NCBI RefSeq assembly: GCF_035917235.1
Contig: NZ_CP108423.1
Span: 7,283,501-7,347,500, forward strand
Reading direction: 5' to 3'
DNA length: 64,000 nt
DNA from: Streptomyces sp. NBC_01294
GTDB lineage: Bacteria > Actinomycetota > Actinomycetes > Streptomycetales > Streptomycetaceae
The notes beneath the pieces were generated by a model, which searched no databases, was not told the origin of the DNA, and worked only from the letters and a program-made list of their open reading frames with translations. Position 1 is the first letter of the stretch; each line of letters opens with the position of its first letter. Positions 24,542 to 34,118 of this stretch are shown here, piece by piece. Position numbers and translations under genes: made by a program.

Positions 24542-25264
24542 TCAGCCCGCGTCGCGGACCTCGGCCGCCGTCGGCGCGGTGCCGCCCAGGTGGGCCGGCA
24601 GCCACCACGAGTCGGTGGCGTCCTTGGGCTTGTCCGGGTAGGCGCGCTGGGCGGCGTCCAGCAGCTCCTGCACGCGGTCGCGCACGCGGCGCGTGATGGC
24701 GCCGGCGTACTGGTCGGTGGGAGCGTCCATCGGCTCGCCCACCCGCATCGTCACGGGGATGTGGCTGCGCTTGAGGTTCTTCGGGCGGCCCTTGGTCCAC
24801 AGCCGCTGGGTGCCCCACAGCGCCACCGGGATCAGCGGGACCCCGGCCTCCTGCGCCATGCGCGCCGCACCCGACTTGAAGCTCTTCAGGGTGAAGGACT
24901 GGGAGATGGTCGCTTCCGGGAAGACGCCGATGATCTCGCCGGCCCGCAGGGAGTCCAGGGCGTGCTGGTAGGCGGCCTCACCCTGCTTGCGGTCCACGGG
25001 GATGTGCTTCATCGCGCGCATCAGCGGCCCGGACACCTTGTGCCGGAACACCGACTCCTTCGCCATGAAGCGCACCAGGCGCTTCTGGGGCCGCGCCGTC
25101 AGGCCGGCGAAGATGAAGTCGAGGTATCCGATGTGGTTCGACACGAGGACCGCACCGCCCTTGCGGGGGATGTTCTCGGTGCCCTTCATGTCGATGCGGA
25201 TGTCGAGCGCGCGGAAGAGTCCGTGCGCGGCGCCGATCACGGGAGGGTAGACGAGCTCAGCCAT
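24542..25264 (-). CDS. PlsC-type 1-acyl-glycerol-3-phosphate acyltransferase family
   Basis: Membrane-associated acyltransferase of 240 residues that adds an acyl chain to a lysophospholipid or related acceptor. The catalytic motif I is NHIGYLD (NHx4D), motif II region VRFMAKESVFRH follows, motif III is FPEATIS, and VPLIPVALWG is motif IV. ATG 25264 has a weak ribosome site. No other lipid gene is adjacent. It is convergent with the alginate-lyase-family gene. Confidence 0.9.
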   Translation of the reverse strand: MAELVYPPVIGAAHGLFRALDIRIDMKGTENIPRKGGAVLVSNHIGYLDFIFAGLTARPQKRLVRFMAKESVFRHKVSGPLMRAMKHIPVDRKQGEAAYQHALDSLRAGEIIGVFPEATISQSFTLKSFKSGAARMAQEAGVPLIPVALWGTQRLWTKGRPKNLKRSHIPVTMRVGEPMDAPTDQYAGAITRRVRDRVQELLDAAQRAYPDKPKDATDSWWLPAHLGGTAPTAAEVRDAG

Positions 25265-25498
25265 GGTGGGGAGACCCCGCTTTCTGCCTGGGGAGGTTCT
25301 CCCGGCCGGAAGTTACGGAAGCGTAGGTACGCGACCATGGGGATCGTGCCCCATACGAGGGCTGCTGGCCAGTCCAGAGGCCCGTGGCAGGGGAGATTCT
25401 CGTCACGCCGGGAATGTCACGGGCCCTGCGGGTGCTTCGGTGCACGGACGAGCGTACGAGGATGACGTACGTACACGAAGGCGGCGACGGGAGCGCGG

Positions 25499-25876
25499 GT
25501 GCTCGGGCGGGACGAGGGGCGGGACGAGGGGCGGGACGACCGGCCGGAGGACGGGCCGGACGGTGCTCGGCCACGCCTGGGCGCCGCCGAACTGGGCGCG
25601 GAGCCGGGGGAGCGGGCCAGCCTGGTGCAGTTCTCCAGCGCGTTCTGCCAGCCCTGCCGGGCCACCCGGCGGATCCTTGCCGAGGTCGCGGCGATGGTCG
25701 AGGGGGTCGCGCACATCGAGATCGACGCCGAGGACCGGCTCGACCTGGTGCGTGCCCTCGGGATCGAGAAGACCCCGACCGTGCTCGTCCTGGACTCGGC
25801 GGGCCGGATCGTGCGGCGGGCGGCCGGGATGCCGCGCAAGGTGGATGTGATCGCCGCTCTGGGGGCCGCCGTATGA
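25499..25876 (+). CDS. Thioredoxin-fold protein with CQPC active site
   Basis: A 125-residue protein whose residues 40-125 form a thioredoxin fold: VQFSSAFCQPCRATRRIL has the redox pair CxxC, and EKTPTVLVLD the cis-proline before the third strand. The first 30 residues are a charged (GRDEGRDEGRDD) stretch encoded by a 12-base tandem repeat (25509-25532 and on). From memory, Streptomyces homologues usually begin with a membrane helix; none is found here in any frame, so the N-terminus may be truncated or replaced. An in-frame stop at 25463 limits the upstream extent; GTG 25499 is the first start. Confidence 0.75.
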   Translation: MLGRDEGRDEGRDDRPEDGPDGARPRLGAAELGAEPGERASLVQFSSAFCQPCRATRRILAEVAAMVEGVAHIEIDAEDRLDLVRALGIEKTPTVLVLDSAGRIVRRAAGMPRKVDVIAALGAAV

Positions 25877-26033
25877 CGAGCGGTACGAGCGGAATGTGCA
25901 GTAGGAGCGGCATGAGTGGCGTGGACGGTACGGGAGCGGCGCGGCCGGCGACCGGACCCGTCCAGGGGCGCCGGACGCGCCGGTGCGTGCGCCCGCACGC
26001 AGCGTGACGCGCCTGACATCTGCCCGATCTCGC

Positions 26034-26063
26034 TTGACTGGGTCCACGGGAGATCGCCAGGCT
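26034..26063 (+). promoter_or_regulatory. Promoter of the leader peptide and flavin reductase
   Basis: TTGACT (26034-26039), an 18-base spacer and CAGGCT (26058-26063) predict transcription from about 26070, the A of the leader-peptide ATG. Confidence 0.4.
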
Positions 26064-26069
26064 GGCGGT

Positions 26070-26150
26070 ATGCGGTATGAACTCCTGCTCTACGGACGGG
26101 CCCACGTGGACCTGGTCCGCCACGCGAGCGCGCGCTGTCGGGATCACTGA
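26070..26150 (+). CDS. Cysteine-containing leader peptide (26 aa) ahead of the flavin reductase
   Basis: ATG 26070 opens a 26-codon ORF encoding MRYELLLYGRAHVDLVRHAS followed by ARCRDH. The HVDLxRxASxxC pattern matches, from memory, the short putative leader peptides annotated ahead of sulfur, cysteine and flavin-reductase genes in Streptomyces. There is no ribosome site and the predicted transcription start coincides with the ATG, so it is probably leaderless. The stop lies 61 bases before the flavin reductase start. Stalling at the single Cys codon (TGT, 26136-26138) when cysteine is low could alter downstream expression; that mechanism is inferred from Cys-rich leader ORFs in mycobacteria. 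Confidence 0.7.
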   Translation: MRYELLLYGRAHVDLVRHASARCRDH

Positions 26151-26211
26151 ACGCCCCGCCCCCTGATCCCCGACTGTGCCCGCGTGTCCCGCGGCAGAAG
26201 GCAGAACCCTG

Positions 26212-26757
26212 ATGAGTGCTCCGACGGTCCCCACGGTCCCGACGGCTGCTTCCCCCCGTTCCGGCGTCTTCGCCGGCCACCCCGGCTCGCCCGACCTCCT
26301 GCGTTCCGTCTTCCGGCAGCACGCCGCCGGAGTCGCCGTGATCACCGCTCAGGACGGCGGCCGGCCGGTGGGCTTCACCGCGACCTCGCTCAACTCCGTC
26401 TCCGCCGACCCTCCGCTGCTGTCCTTCACGATCGGCACCCGGGCCTCCACCTGGCCCGCGGTGCGCGACAGCGAGTACCTCGGCGTCCACATACTCGGCG
26501 AGCACCAACGGGACCTGGCCGGCCTGTTCGCCCGGAGCGGAGCCGACCGGTTCGGCCCGGCGACCGGCTGGGACGTCGGCCCGCACGGCGTCCCCGTGCT
26601 GGACGGCGTACTGGCGTGGCTGGTCTGCCGGGTGGTGGCACGCGTGCCCGCCGGCGAACATCGTGTGATCATCGCGGAGGCGGTCGCCGGGGATCCGGCC
26701 GGGGAAGGCCGTCCCCTGCTCTATCACCAGGGGCGCTTCAACGCACTGCGCGACTGA
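26212..26757 (+). CDS. Flavin reductase family protein
   Basis: FMN-binding split-barrel reductase of 181 residues that makes reduced flavin for partner monooxygenases. SVFRQHAAGVAVITAQDGGRP and GFTATSLNSVSADPPLLSF are the signature FMN-binding blocks of the HpaC/SsuE-like group, and the C-terminal PLLYHQGRFNAL is typical. ATG 26212 follows CAGAAGG. The cysteine leader peptide upstream suggests a link to sulfur supply, for example sulfonate use, and the thioredoxin gene 335 bases upstream fits that theme. The partner monooxygenase is not adjacent; the LLM gene at 15.9 kb is one candidate. Confidence 0.88.
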   Translation: MSAPTVPTVPTAASPRSGVFAGHPGSPDLLRSVFRQHAAGVAVITAQDGGRPVGFTATSLNSVSADPPLLSFTIGTRASTWPAVRDSEYLGVHILGEHQRDLAGLFARSGADRFGPATGWDVGPHGVPVLDGVLAWLVCRVVARVPAGEHRVIIAEAVAGDPAGEGRPLLYHQGRFNALRD

Positions 26758-26957
26758 ATCGTCCCTGCTTGGGTGGGTCGCGGGGCGTTGGGCAGATCAC
26801 AGTTCACCGACCTTGCGACTTGGCGGGACCCACGGTGTACTGACGAGTAACATTCCCTTCGGAGCGCGGGCCGCCCCGACCGGGATCCGCCCGACAAGGC
26901 GCCTATGCTGCCTGCATAAGGCGGTACCAGAAAAGACGATGCGGTAGGAGAGCCGGC

Positions 26958-27743
26958 GTGAGCCTGAGGATCGTTGTCTGTGTGAAGTACGTGCCCGACG
27001 CCACGGGCGACCGGCAGTTCACCGAGGACTTGACCGTCAACCGTGACGACGTCGACGGCCTGCTGTCGGAGCTCGACGAGTACGCCGTCGAGCAGGCGCT
27101 GCAGATCGCCGAAGAGGCCGACGATGCCGAGATCACCGTTCTGACGGTGGGCCCCGAGGACGCCAAGGACGCGCTGCGCAAGGCGCTGTCGATGGGCGCC
27201 GACAAGGCCATCCACGTCGAGGACGACGACCTGCACGGCTCCGACGTCATGGGCACCTCGCTGGTGCTCGCCAAGGCGATCGAGAAGGCCGGCTACGACC
27301 TGGTCATCACGGGTATGGCGTCGACCGACGGCACCATGGGCGTGCTGCCGGCGATCCTGGCCGAGCGCCTGGGCGTCCCGCAGGTCACCCTGCTCTCCGA
27401 GGTCAAGGTCGAGGACGGCACCGTGACCGGCCGCCGTGACGGCGACACCGCGAGCGAGCAGCTGGAGGCCTCCCTCCCCGCGCTCGTCTCGGTGACGGAC
27501 CAGTCGGGCGAGGCCCGCTACCCGTCCTTCAAGGGCATCATGGCCGCCAAGAAGAAGCCGGTGGAGTCCTGGGACCTGGAGGAGCTGGAGATCGAGGCCG
27601 ACGAGGTCGGTCTGGAAGGCTCCTGGACCGCGGTCGACACCGCGGCGCAGCGCCCGGCCCGCACGGCCGGCACGATCGTCAAGGACGAGGGCGAGGGCGG
27701 CAAGCAGCTGGCCGAGTTCCTGGCCGGCCAGAAGTTCATCTAA
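26958..27743 (+). CDS. etfB: Electron transfer flavoprotein subunit beta
   Basis: The AMP-binding beta subunit (261 residues) of the ETF heterodimer, which carries electrons from acyl-CoA and other dehydrogenases to the quinone pool. MSLRIVVCVKYVPDATGDRQF is the ETF-beta N-terminus, and VGPEDAKDALRKALSMGADKAIHV and VITGMASTDGTMGVLPAILAERLG are family blocks. GTG 26958 follows TAGGAGAG. etfA follows 59 bases downstream, forming one operon. The 200 bases upstream (26758-26957) carry the promoter; no clear -35/-10 pair could be picked. Confidence 0.96.
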   Translation: MSLRIVVCVKYVPDATGDRQFTEDLTVNRDDVDGLLSELDEYAVEQALQIAEEADDAEITVLTVGPEDAKDALRKALSMGADKAIHVEDDDLHGSDVMGTSLVLAKAIEKAGYDLVITGMASTDGTMGVLPAILAERLGVPQVTLLSEVKVEDGTVTGRRDGDTASEQLEASLPALVSVTDQSGEARYPSFKGIMAAKKKPVESWDLEELEIEADEVGLEGSWTAVDTAAQRPARTAGTIVKDEGEGGKQLAEFLAGQKFI

Positions 27744-27802
27744 GAACTTCCGCCGCCCTTCCATAGCCCCCAGACACTTCGCAATAGCAGGAGAGCAGTC
27801 CC

Positions 27803-28765
<963 letters not shown>

Positions 28766-28860
28766 CCTGCGCTTCTCTCCGTAGCTTCGCTTCTCAGGGG
28801 CCGTGTGGTGATTGTCACCGCGCGGCCCCGAGTCGTTTGTCCAGGACGGCGGAGGGACCA

Positions 28861-28923
28861 TTGACGGAGCGGAACCCCGTGGCTAAATTCTGCTATGCGG
28901 ATCTAAGCTTCCGTGAAGCGGAA
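28861..28923 (+). promoter_or_regulatory. Promoter and inverted repeat ahead of the DUF6986 gene
   Basis: TTGACG (28861-28866), a 17-base spacer and TAAATT (28884-28889) form a good vegetative promoter. TTCCG-N5-CGGAA (28909-28923) lies just past the predicted start and could be an operator, for example for an IclR-type regulator (inference). Confidence 0.6.
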
Positions 28924-28939
28924 AAGAGGAGAGTGCACG

Positions 28940-30238
28940 ATGGGTCAGCAGGAGAAGGTGGCGACGAGCCTCGCAGGCGCGGTCAGCGAGGGCATCAGCG
29001 CCTCCCTCGCGCCGGTGGACGCGGAACTCGCGCGCCACTACCCGGGCGACCCAGGCACCCGGCAGCCCATCCACACGGTCTACGTACCCGGTGACGTCTT
29101 CGCCGCGGACACCATCCGCTCCTGGGGCGACCAGGCCCTCGCCGCCCTCGACGAGCACGCCCCGGACGCCGCCACCTTCGCCAAGGTACTGGGCATCTCC
29201 GACGAGCTGGCCGTACCGGTCTACGACCGCGTCCGCGCCAAGCTGCAGCGCGAGCCCATCGAGGACCTCCGCGTCGACTTCGAGGACGGCTTCGGCGTCC
29301 GCTCCGACGAGGAGGAGGACCAGGCCGCGGCCCGCGCCGCCCGCCTTGTCTCGGAGGCCTTCTCCAACGGCACCAACGCCCCGTACATGGGCATCCGCAT
29401 GAAGTGCATGGAGTCCAACGTCCGCGACCGCGGCATCCGCACCACCGACATCTTCCTCTCCGGCCTGCTGGAGCACGGCGGCCTGCCCGACGGCCTCGTC
29501 CTCACCCTGCCCAAGGTCACCTACGCCGAGCAGGTCAGCGCCTTCGTCAAGCTGCTGGAGGCCTTCGAGACGGCCCGCGGCCTGCGCCCGGGACGGATCG
29601 GCTTCGAGATCCAGATCGAGACCAGCCAGTCCATCCTGGCCTCCGACGGCACCGCCACCGTCGCCCGGATGATCGAGGCCTCCAAGGGCCGCGCCACCGG
29701 CCTGCACTACGGCACCTTCGACTACAGCGCCTGCGTCGGCGTCTCCGCCGCCTACCAGGCCAGCGACCACCCGGCTGCCGACCACGCGAAAGCGATCATG
29801 CAGGTCGCGGCCGCCGGCACCGGCGTACGCGTCTCCGACGGCTCCACCAACGTGCTGCCGATCGGCACCACCGAGAAGGTCCACGAGGGCTGGAAGCTCC
29901 ACTACGGCCTGACCCGCCGCGCCCTGGCCCGCGCCTACTACCAGGGCTGGGACATGCACCCGGCGCACCTGCCGACCCGCTACGCGGCCGTCTTCACCTT
30001 CTACCGCGAGGGCCTCGAAGCCGCCGCCGCGCGCCTGAAGGCGTACGTAGCCAAGATCGAGGGCGACGTCATGGACGAGCCCGCCACCGCCAAGGCCCTG
30101 GCCGGCTACCTGGTCCGCGGCCTCGACTGCGGCGCGGTGGGCGCCGAGGAGGTCGCCGCCCTGACCGGCCTGACCCGCGCCGAGCTGGACGCCTTTGCGA
30201 TCCCGCGCCGCTCGGCGACGCTGACGGCGACCGCCTGA
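28940..30238 (+). CDS. DUF6986 family (HpcH/HpaI aldolase or citrate-lyase-like) protein
   Basis: A 432-residue protein with the TIM-barrel look of the HpcH/HpaI aldolase, citrate-lyase beta and malate-synthase-like group: [11 protein letters not shown] gives the metal-binding Glu/Asp, [20 protein letters not shown] the substrate Arg region, and [17 protein letters not shown] the second metal-binding Glu. Probably a divalent-metal C-C lyase or synthase acting on a 2-oxo or glyoxylate-type substrate; no substrate is established. ATG 28940 follows AGAGGAGAG, better than the ATG at 28913. It has its own promoter with an inverted repeat. The stop is followed by a GGGCCCGGCC-type hairpin region before the convergent WD40 gene. 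Confidence 0.82.
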   Translation: MGQQEKVATSLAGAVSEGISASLAPVDAELARHYPGDPGTRQPIHTVYVPGDVFAADTIRSWGDQALAALDEHAPDAATFAKVLGISDELAVPVYDRVRAKLQREPIEDLRVDFEDGFGVRSDEEEDQAAARAARLVSEAFSNGTNAPYMGIRMKCMESNVRDRGIRTTDIFLSGLLEHGGLPDGLVLTLPKVTYAEQVSAFVKLLEAFETARGLRPGRIGFEIQIETSQSILASDGTATVARMIEASKGRATGLHYGTFDYSACVGVSAAYQASDHPAADHAKAIMQVAAAGTGVRVSDGSTNVLPIGTTEKVHEGWKLHYGLTRRALARAYYQGWDMHPAHLPTRYAAVFTFYREGLEAAAARLKAYVAKIEGDVMDEPATAKALAGYLVRGLDCGAVGAEEVAALTGLTRAELDAFAIPRRSATLTATA

Positions 30239-30289
30239 CCCCCTTCCGCGGGGCCCGGCCGGGAGTCCTCGGCCGGGCCCCGCGGCATG

Positions 30290-32554
30290 TCACGGAGCGC
30301 CGATCAGCCACAGCCTCAGGGTGGCGTCCGCGCAGCCGCCCGCCAGCAGGGTGCCGTCGGGGGAGAAGGCCACCGAGGCGATCCGCCCCGTCACCTCGGC
30401 CAGCCGCCGCCGGGTGGCCAGGTCCCACACCGTCAGGGCGCCGTCGCCGTCCACCACGGCCAGCAGCCGGCCGTCGGGCGACAGCGCGAGGTCCTCGACG
30501 TCCCGGCGCCGGTGGCCGAGCGGCTCCGCCAACGGATCACCGGACCTCGGATCGCACAGGCCGACCGGTCCGCCGTCGGCGCCGACCACGGCCAGCACCC
30601 GGCCGTCCGCACTGAACGCGAAACACCGGACCGCCCTCCACCTGCTCGCGGGCCGACCCCGTTCGGTGTCCCAGACGAGCAGCTCCTTGCCGAGGAGCGC
30701 CAGCAGCCGTCCGTCCGGCGAGAACCGTACGCCGGTCCCCGCCTCGGGATCACCGGCGTCCAGGGGCCCGCCGCGGGGCGCGAAGCCACGGCTGTCGTGG
30801 ACGGTCACCTGCCCGCGGCGGTCGGTCACCGCCACGAGCCGGCCGTCCGCGGAGTAGGACATGTGGTCGACCAGCGACTGCCGGACGGTTCCCGCGGGGC
30901 CGCCGGTCGGCGGGGCCAGCCCGTGCGAGGCCCAGACGACCGGATCCCGGTCCTCGGGGAAGTCCACCCCCCAGAGCGGCATGCGGGACGGAACGTCCAG
31001 GGCGCGGGCGGGCCCCTGCTCGGCCGGGTCCCAGACGGCGAGCCCGGCAGGGCCCGCGAGGGCGAGGATCCGCCGTCCGTCGGGCGAGAAGCGCACGTCG
31101 TCCAGCGGAAGACCGGTCCCCGCACGGGACGGCAGGGCGAGCACGCGGTGCTCGCGCAGGGCCGCCGCCAGGGCGGCCGCGCCCGGCGAGACGGGGCGCT
31201 CGGGGACGGGGCGCCGCCGGTGCAGCAGGACGGTCTTGTCGTCGCCCGCGGTCGCGAGCAGCACGCCGTCCGGGGAGAAGGCGACGGCGTTGACGGCAAG
31301 GTGGTGTCCGGCCAGGGGCTGTCCCACCGGGCGACCGGTGGCCGTGTCCCACAACCGGACGGTCCGGTCCCCGCTCGCCGTCGCGAGCAGCGCGCCGTCC
31401 GGAGAGAAGGCCACCGCGTTCACCGCGTTGTCGTGCCCGGCCAGTGGCGGACCGGCCGGCCGCCCGGTGGCGGTGTCCCAGAGCCGGGCCGTGGTGTCGT
31501 GGCTGCCGGTGGCCAGCAGGCGGCCGTCGGGGGAGTACGCGAGCGCTTCGACGTTGTCGGAGTGACCGGTCAGGGCCGCCCCGACGGGACGGCCGGTGGC
31601 CGTGTCCCACTGCCGGACGTCGTCGGAACCGTTGGCGACCACCAGCAGGCGGCCGTCCGCAGAGAAGGCGAGTGCGTCCGCCCGCCTGCTGTAGTGGGCG
31701 TGGGCGGGACCCCGCTGCGTGTCGGTGTCGAGGTCCACGACCCGGCAGCCGCCTTCCTCCACGGCCGTGCCGAGCAGGTGCCCGTCGGCGGCGAAGCCCA
31801 GGCCTCCGGTCAGGCGGCGGTACCCGCCGGGAAGCAGGACGGGCGCGAGTGTGCGGGTGTCCCACAGGTGCGCGCCACCGTCGTCGCTGAGGGCGGCCAC
31901 ACCGTCCCCGCGCGGGGAGAAGCCCACCTGGAGCACGGCCGCGCTCTCCCCGCCGCTCAGCAGTACGCCGTCGGACCGGCCGTCGGCGGTGCTCCACAGC
32001 CGTACCGCTCCGTCGTTGCCGGCGGACGCCAGCGTGCGGCCGTCGGGAGAGAAGGCGAGCCGCCACACCAGGCGCGTGTGGCCGACGAGCCGGTGGGTGA
32101 TCGTGAACTCCGCGTCGCCGGTCGCCGAGGGGTCCGGCGCCGGTACCCGTGCGGTGACCGGGGGCGGTGGCGTTGGTGCGGCGGTTGCCGGGGCGGCCGG
32201 GGGCGGCAGGGTCTCGCGCCGTGACGTGCCGGGGTCCCGGGCCGCCAGTGCGCGCCAGCGGCGGCGCCAGGGCTCCAGCTCGGGGGAGTTGTGGGGTGGG
32301 ATGGGTCGCTCCCGTCCGAACTCGTCGTAGGAGTGCAGGATCCGTACGAGCCCCATGAGCCGGTCCAGACCCGGCAGCCGCTCCCCGCGGAACGCGTCGC
32401 TCTGGGTGGACACCGGAAGCCGGATGCCCGTCGGGGACTTGGCCGCCCGCGCGGCCAGATCGCGGTAGGACCGGTTGCCGCGGTCGAGTCGCAGCTTGCG
32501 CAAGTCCGCCGCGAACGCCGCGAGTTCTTCGCTGAATGCAGGCACGCTGTTCAT
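30290..32554 (-). CDS. HTH-domain WD40 repeat protein
   Basis: A 754-residue protein. Residues 1-90 resemble an XRE-type helix-turn-helix (FAADLRKLRLDRGNRSYRDLAARAA then SDAFRGERLPGLDRLMGLVR). A Pro/Ala linker follows, then about 14 WD40 blades filling the rest. Blades end in W-D or W-S, for example LASAGNDGAVRLWS and LLATGSHDTTARLWD, and many start with AFSPDG. There is no kinase or NB-ARC domain in between, unlike most actinomycete HTH-WD40 proteins, so it may act as a scaffold or sensor without an ATPase. ATG 32554 has no clear ribosome site, and an IS630 element is inserted 12 bases upstream. Confidence 0.85.
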   Translation of the reverse strand: MNSVPAFSEELAAFAADLRKLRLDRGNRSYRDLAARAAKSPTGIRLPVSTQSDAFRGERLPGLDRLMGLVRILHSYDEFGRERPIPPHNSPELEPWRRRWRALAARDPGTSRRETLPPPAAPATAAPTPPPPVTARVPAPDPSATGDAEFTITHRLVGHTRLVWRLAFSPDGRTLASAGNDGAVRLWSTADGRSDGVLLSGGESAAVLQVGFSPRGDGVAALSDDGGAHLWDTRTLAPVLLPGGYRRLTGGLGFAADGHLLGTAVEEGGCRVVDLDTDTQRGPAHAHYSRRADALAFSADGRLLVVANGSDDVRQWDTATGRPVGAALTGHSDNVEALAYSPDGRLLATGSHDTTARLWDTATGRPAGPPLAGHDNAVNAVAFSPDGALLATASGDRTVRLWDTATGRPVGQPLAGHHLAVNAVAFSPDGVLLATAGDDKTVLLHRRRPVPERPVSPGAAALAAALREHRVLALPSRAGTGLPLDDVRFSPDGRRILALAGPAGLAVWDPAEQGPARALDVPSRMPLWGVDFPEDRDPVVWASHGLAPPTGGPAGTVRQSLVDHMSYSADGRLVAVTDRRGQVTVHDSRGFAPRGGPLDAGDPEAGTGVRFSPDGRLLALLGKELLVWDTERGRPASRWRAVRCFAFSADGRVLAVVGADGGPVGLCDPRSGDPLAEPLGHRRRDVEDLALSPDGRLLAVVDGDGALTVWDLATRRRLAEVTGRIASVAFSPDGTLLAGGCADATLRLWLIGAP

Positions 32555-32568
32555 CACCGCACAGGTTA

Positions 32569-33714
32569 CTGACCTTGAAGTTGTCTTGTCGTAGGTGCTG
32601 ACGGTTGGTGATCGTCGCGGTATGCCGGGTGTATGAGGTATCCGCAGGGTGGGGGTCTGACCGCGGAGAGGCAAGCGTTCCGTGAGCGGGTCCGGATGGA
32701 AGCGGTCGCGATGTTCGCCGATGGGCGGGGCAGTACGGAGGTCGCGAAGGAGTTACGGGTCAGCGTGCGATCGGTTCAGCGGTGGCGTCGTGCTTGGCTC
32801 GAGGCCGGCCAGAGCGGGGTCCGTTCTCAAGGCCCGGCGTCCCGGCCGAAGCTGAGTGACGCGTTGTTCGCCGTGCTCGAGGAGGAGCTGGCGAAGGGTC
32901 CGGTCGCGCATGGCTGGTCTGATCAGAGATGGACGCTGGCCAGAATCAAGACGTTGATCGGCTGGCGGTTCCACAAGTCCATGACGCTTTCGGGTATCTC
33001 GCAGATGCTGCGGAGGCACGGCTGGAGCCATCAGGTTCCGGCTCGTCGGGCCGTCGAGCGTGACGAGCCGGCGGTGGCCGGCTGGGTGAAGGACGTGTGG
33101 TCGCACGTGGAACCACCGCGGCGGCGCTCGGGGCCTGGATCGTCTTCGAAGACGAAGCCGGATTCTCGATGACGCCGCCGACCTCCCGCACCTGGGCCCG
33201 ACGCGGAACCACACCGGTCATCCGGGTCCGTGGACGATCCCAGCGTCGCTTCTCCATCGCAGCCCTGTGCTGCTACAAACCCGGCGAACGCTCCCGCCTC
33301 GTCTACCGGCCCAAACGGCATACCGATCACAAGAGCGGAGGCCGCAAGAGCTTTGCCTGGACCGAGTACCGCGACCTTCTCATCGCCGCCCACCAGCAGC
33401 TCGGCGGACCGATCGTCCTCGTATGGGACAACCTCAACGTCCACAAAGACCGCCGCATGCGGGCCTTCATCGAGGAGCACGACTGGATCACCGCCTACCA
33501 TCTGCCGCCCTACGCACCCGACCTCAACCCTGTCGAAGGCATATGGTCCATCCTCCGCAGGACCAGCCAGGCGAACACCGTCTTCACCGACCCCGACCAC
33601 CTCATGCGCCGGCTACGACACGGCCTACGCCAGATCCAATACCGCAGCGACATCATCGACGGATGTCTCACCGGCACCGGACTCACCCTGACGACACCAC
33701 GACTACAAGGTCAG
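32569..33714 (+). mobile_element. IS630 family insertion sequence, 1146 bp, with terminal inverted repeats
   Basis: The ends CTGACCTTG... (from 32569) and ...CAAGGTCAG (to 33714) form imperfect terminal inverted repeats of about 24 bases. TA dinucleotides at 32567-32568 and 33715-33716 flank the element, the target duplication of IS630/Tc1 elements. It carries a transposase in two overlapping frames. The left end lies 12 bases upstream of the HTH-WD40 start codon, separating that gene from its original upstream sequence, now at about 33717 on. Confidence 0.9.
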
Positions 33715-33717
33715 TAG
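32633..33717 (+). CDS. IS630 transposase in two frames (HTH part and DDE part)
   Basis: The first ORF (32633-33172) has the winged HTH (ERVRMEAVAMFADGRGSTEVAKE and SVRSVQRWRRAWLE). The catalytic part is in the -1 frame up to 33717 with all three DDE acids: FEDEAG, VWDNLNVHKD and DLNPVEGIW. The frames join near CACGTGGAACCACCG (33107-33121), restoring WSHVE-TTAAALGAW. No strong slippery heptamer is visible, so a programmed -1 shift and a simple mutation are both possible. The stop TAG (33715-33717) is outside the element: TA is target DNA and G is flanking. Confidence 0.85.
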
Positions 33718-33859
33718 ATGCGGGAACGCCGCGCCGCCGGACGATCCCGAACGGGGTGGAACGCCGCCGGTGCCCGGCGCGGTCCGGTGGCGTCCGGGAG
33801 CGATCCGGGTTCGTCCGGCGGATGCCCCGCACCACCCCGGCCGGCGCTGCAATCAGGGC

Positions 33860-34054
33860 ATGACCACACGTCCGGGCGGCGATCCGCCCTTCCTGACCCT
33901 GCACACGGCCGTCGTCCTGCTGCTCGCCCTGTTCGCCGGTCTCGTCGTCGGCGGACTGAGCCTCTTCGGCGGGGTGCGGCCCGCGCTCGCCCTGCTCGCC
34001 GGCCTGACCGCCGCAGGCGCGGTCGTACCCGCGGCGCGCGGGCTGATCCGGTGA
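33860..34054 (+). CDS. Small two-helix membrane protein
   Basis: A 64-residue protein with two hydrophobic helices: TAVVLLLALFAGLVVGGLSL and PALALLAGLTAAGAVVPA. Function unknown. The start ATG 33860 has a weak ribosome site (CAGGG). It lies between the IS630 element and the convergent LacI gene. The 33717-33859 stretch holds no gene and is the former upstream region of the HTH-WD40 gene. Confidence 0.6.
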   Translation: MTTRPGGDPPFLTLHTAVVLLLALFAGLVVGGLSLFGGVRPALALLAGLTAAGAVVPAARGLIR

Positions 34055-34118
34055 GGGTGAGGCGGCGGGGAGGGTTCCGAGGAGGGGCAGGCGGCGGGGC
34101 GGGTTGATCGGGTGAGGG

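Noticed and set aside
30287..32224. Plus-strand 645-residue ORF over the WD40 gene
   Set aside because: The minus frame shows AFSPDG and W-D repeats; the plus frame is its Arg/Gln/Val shadow.
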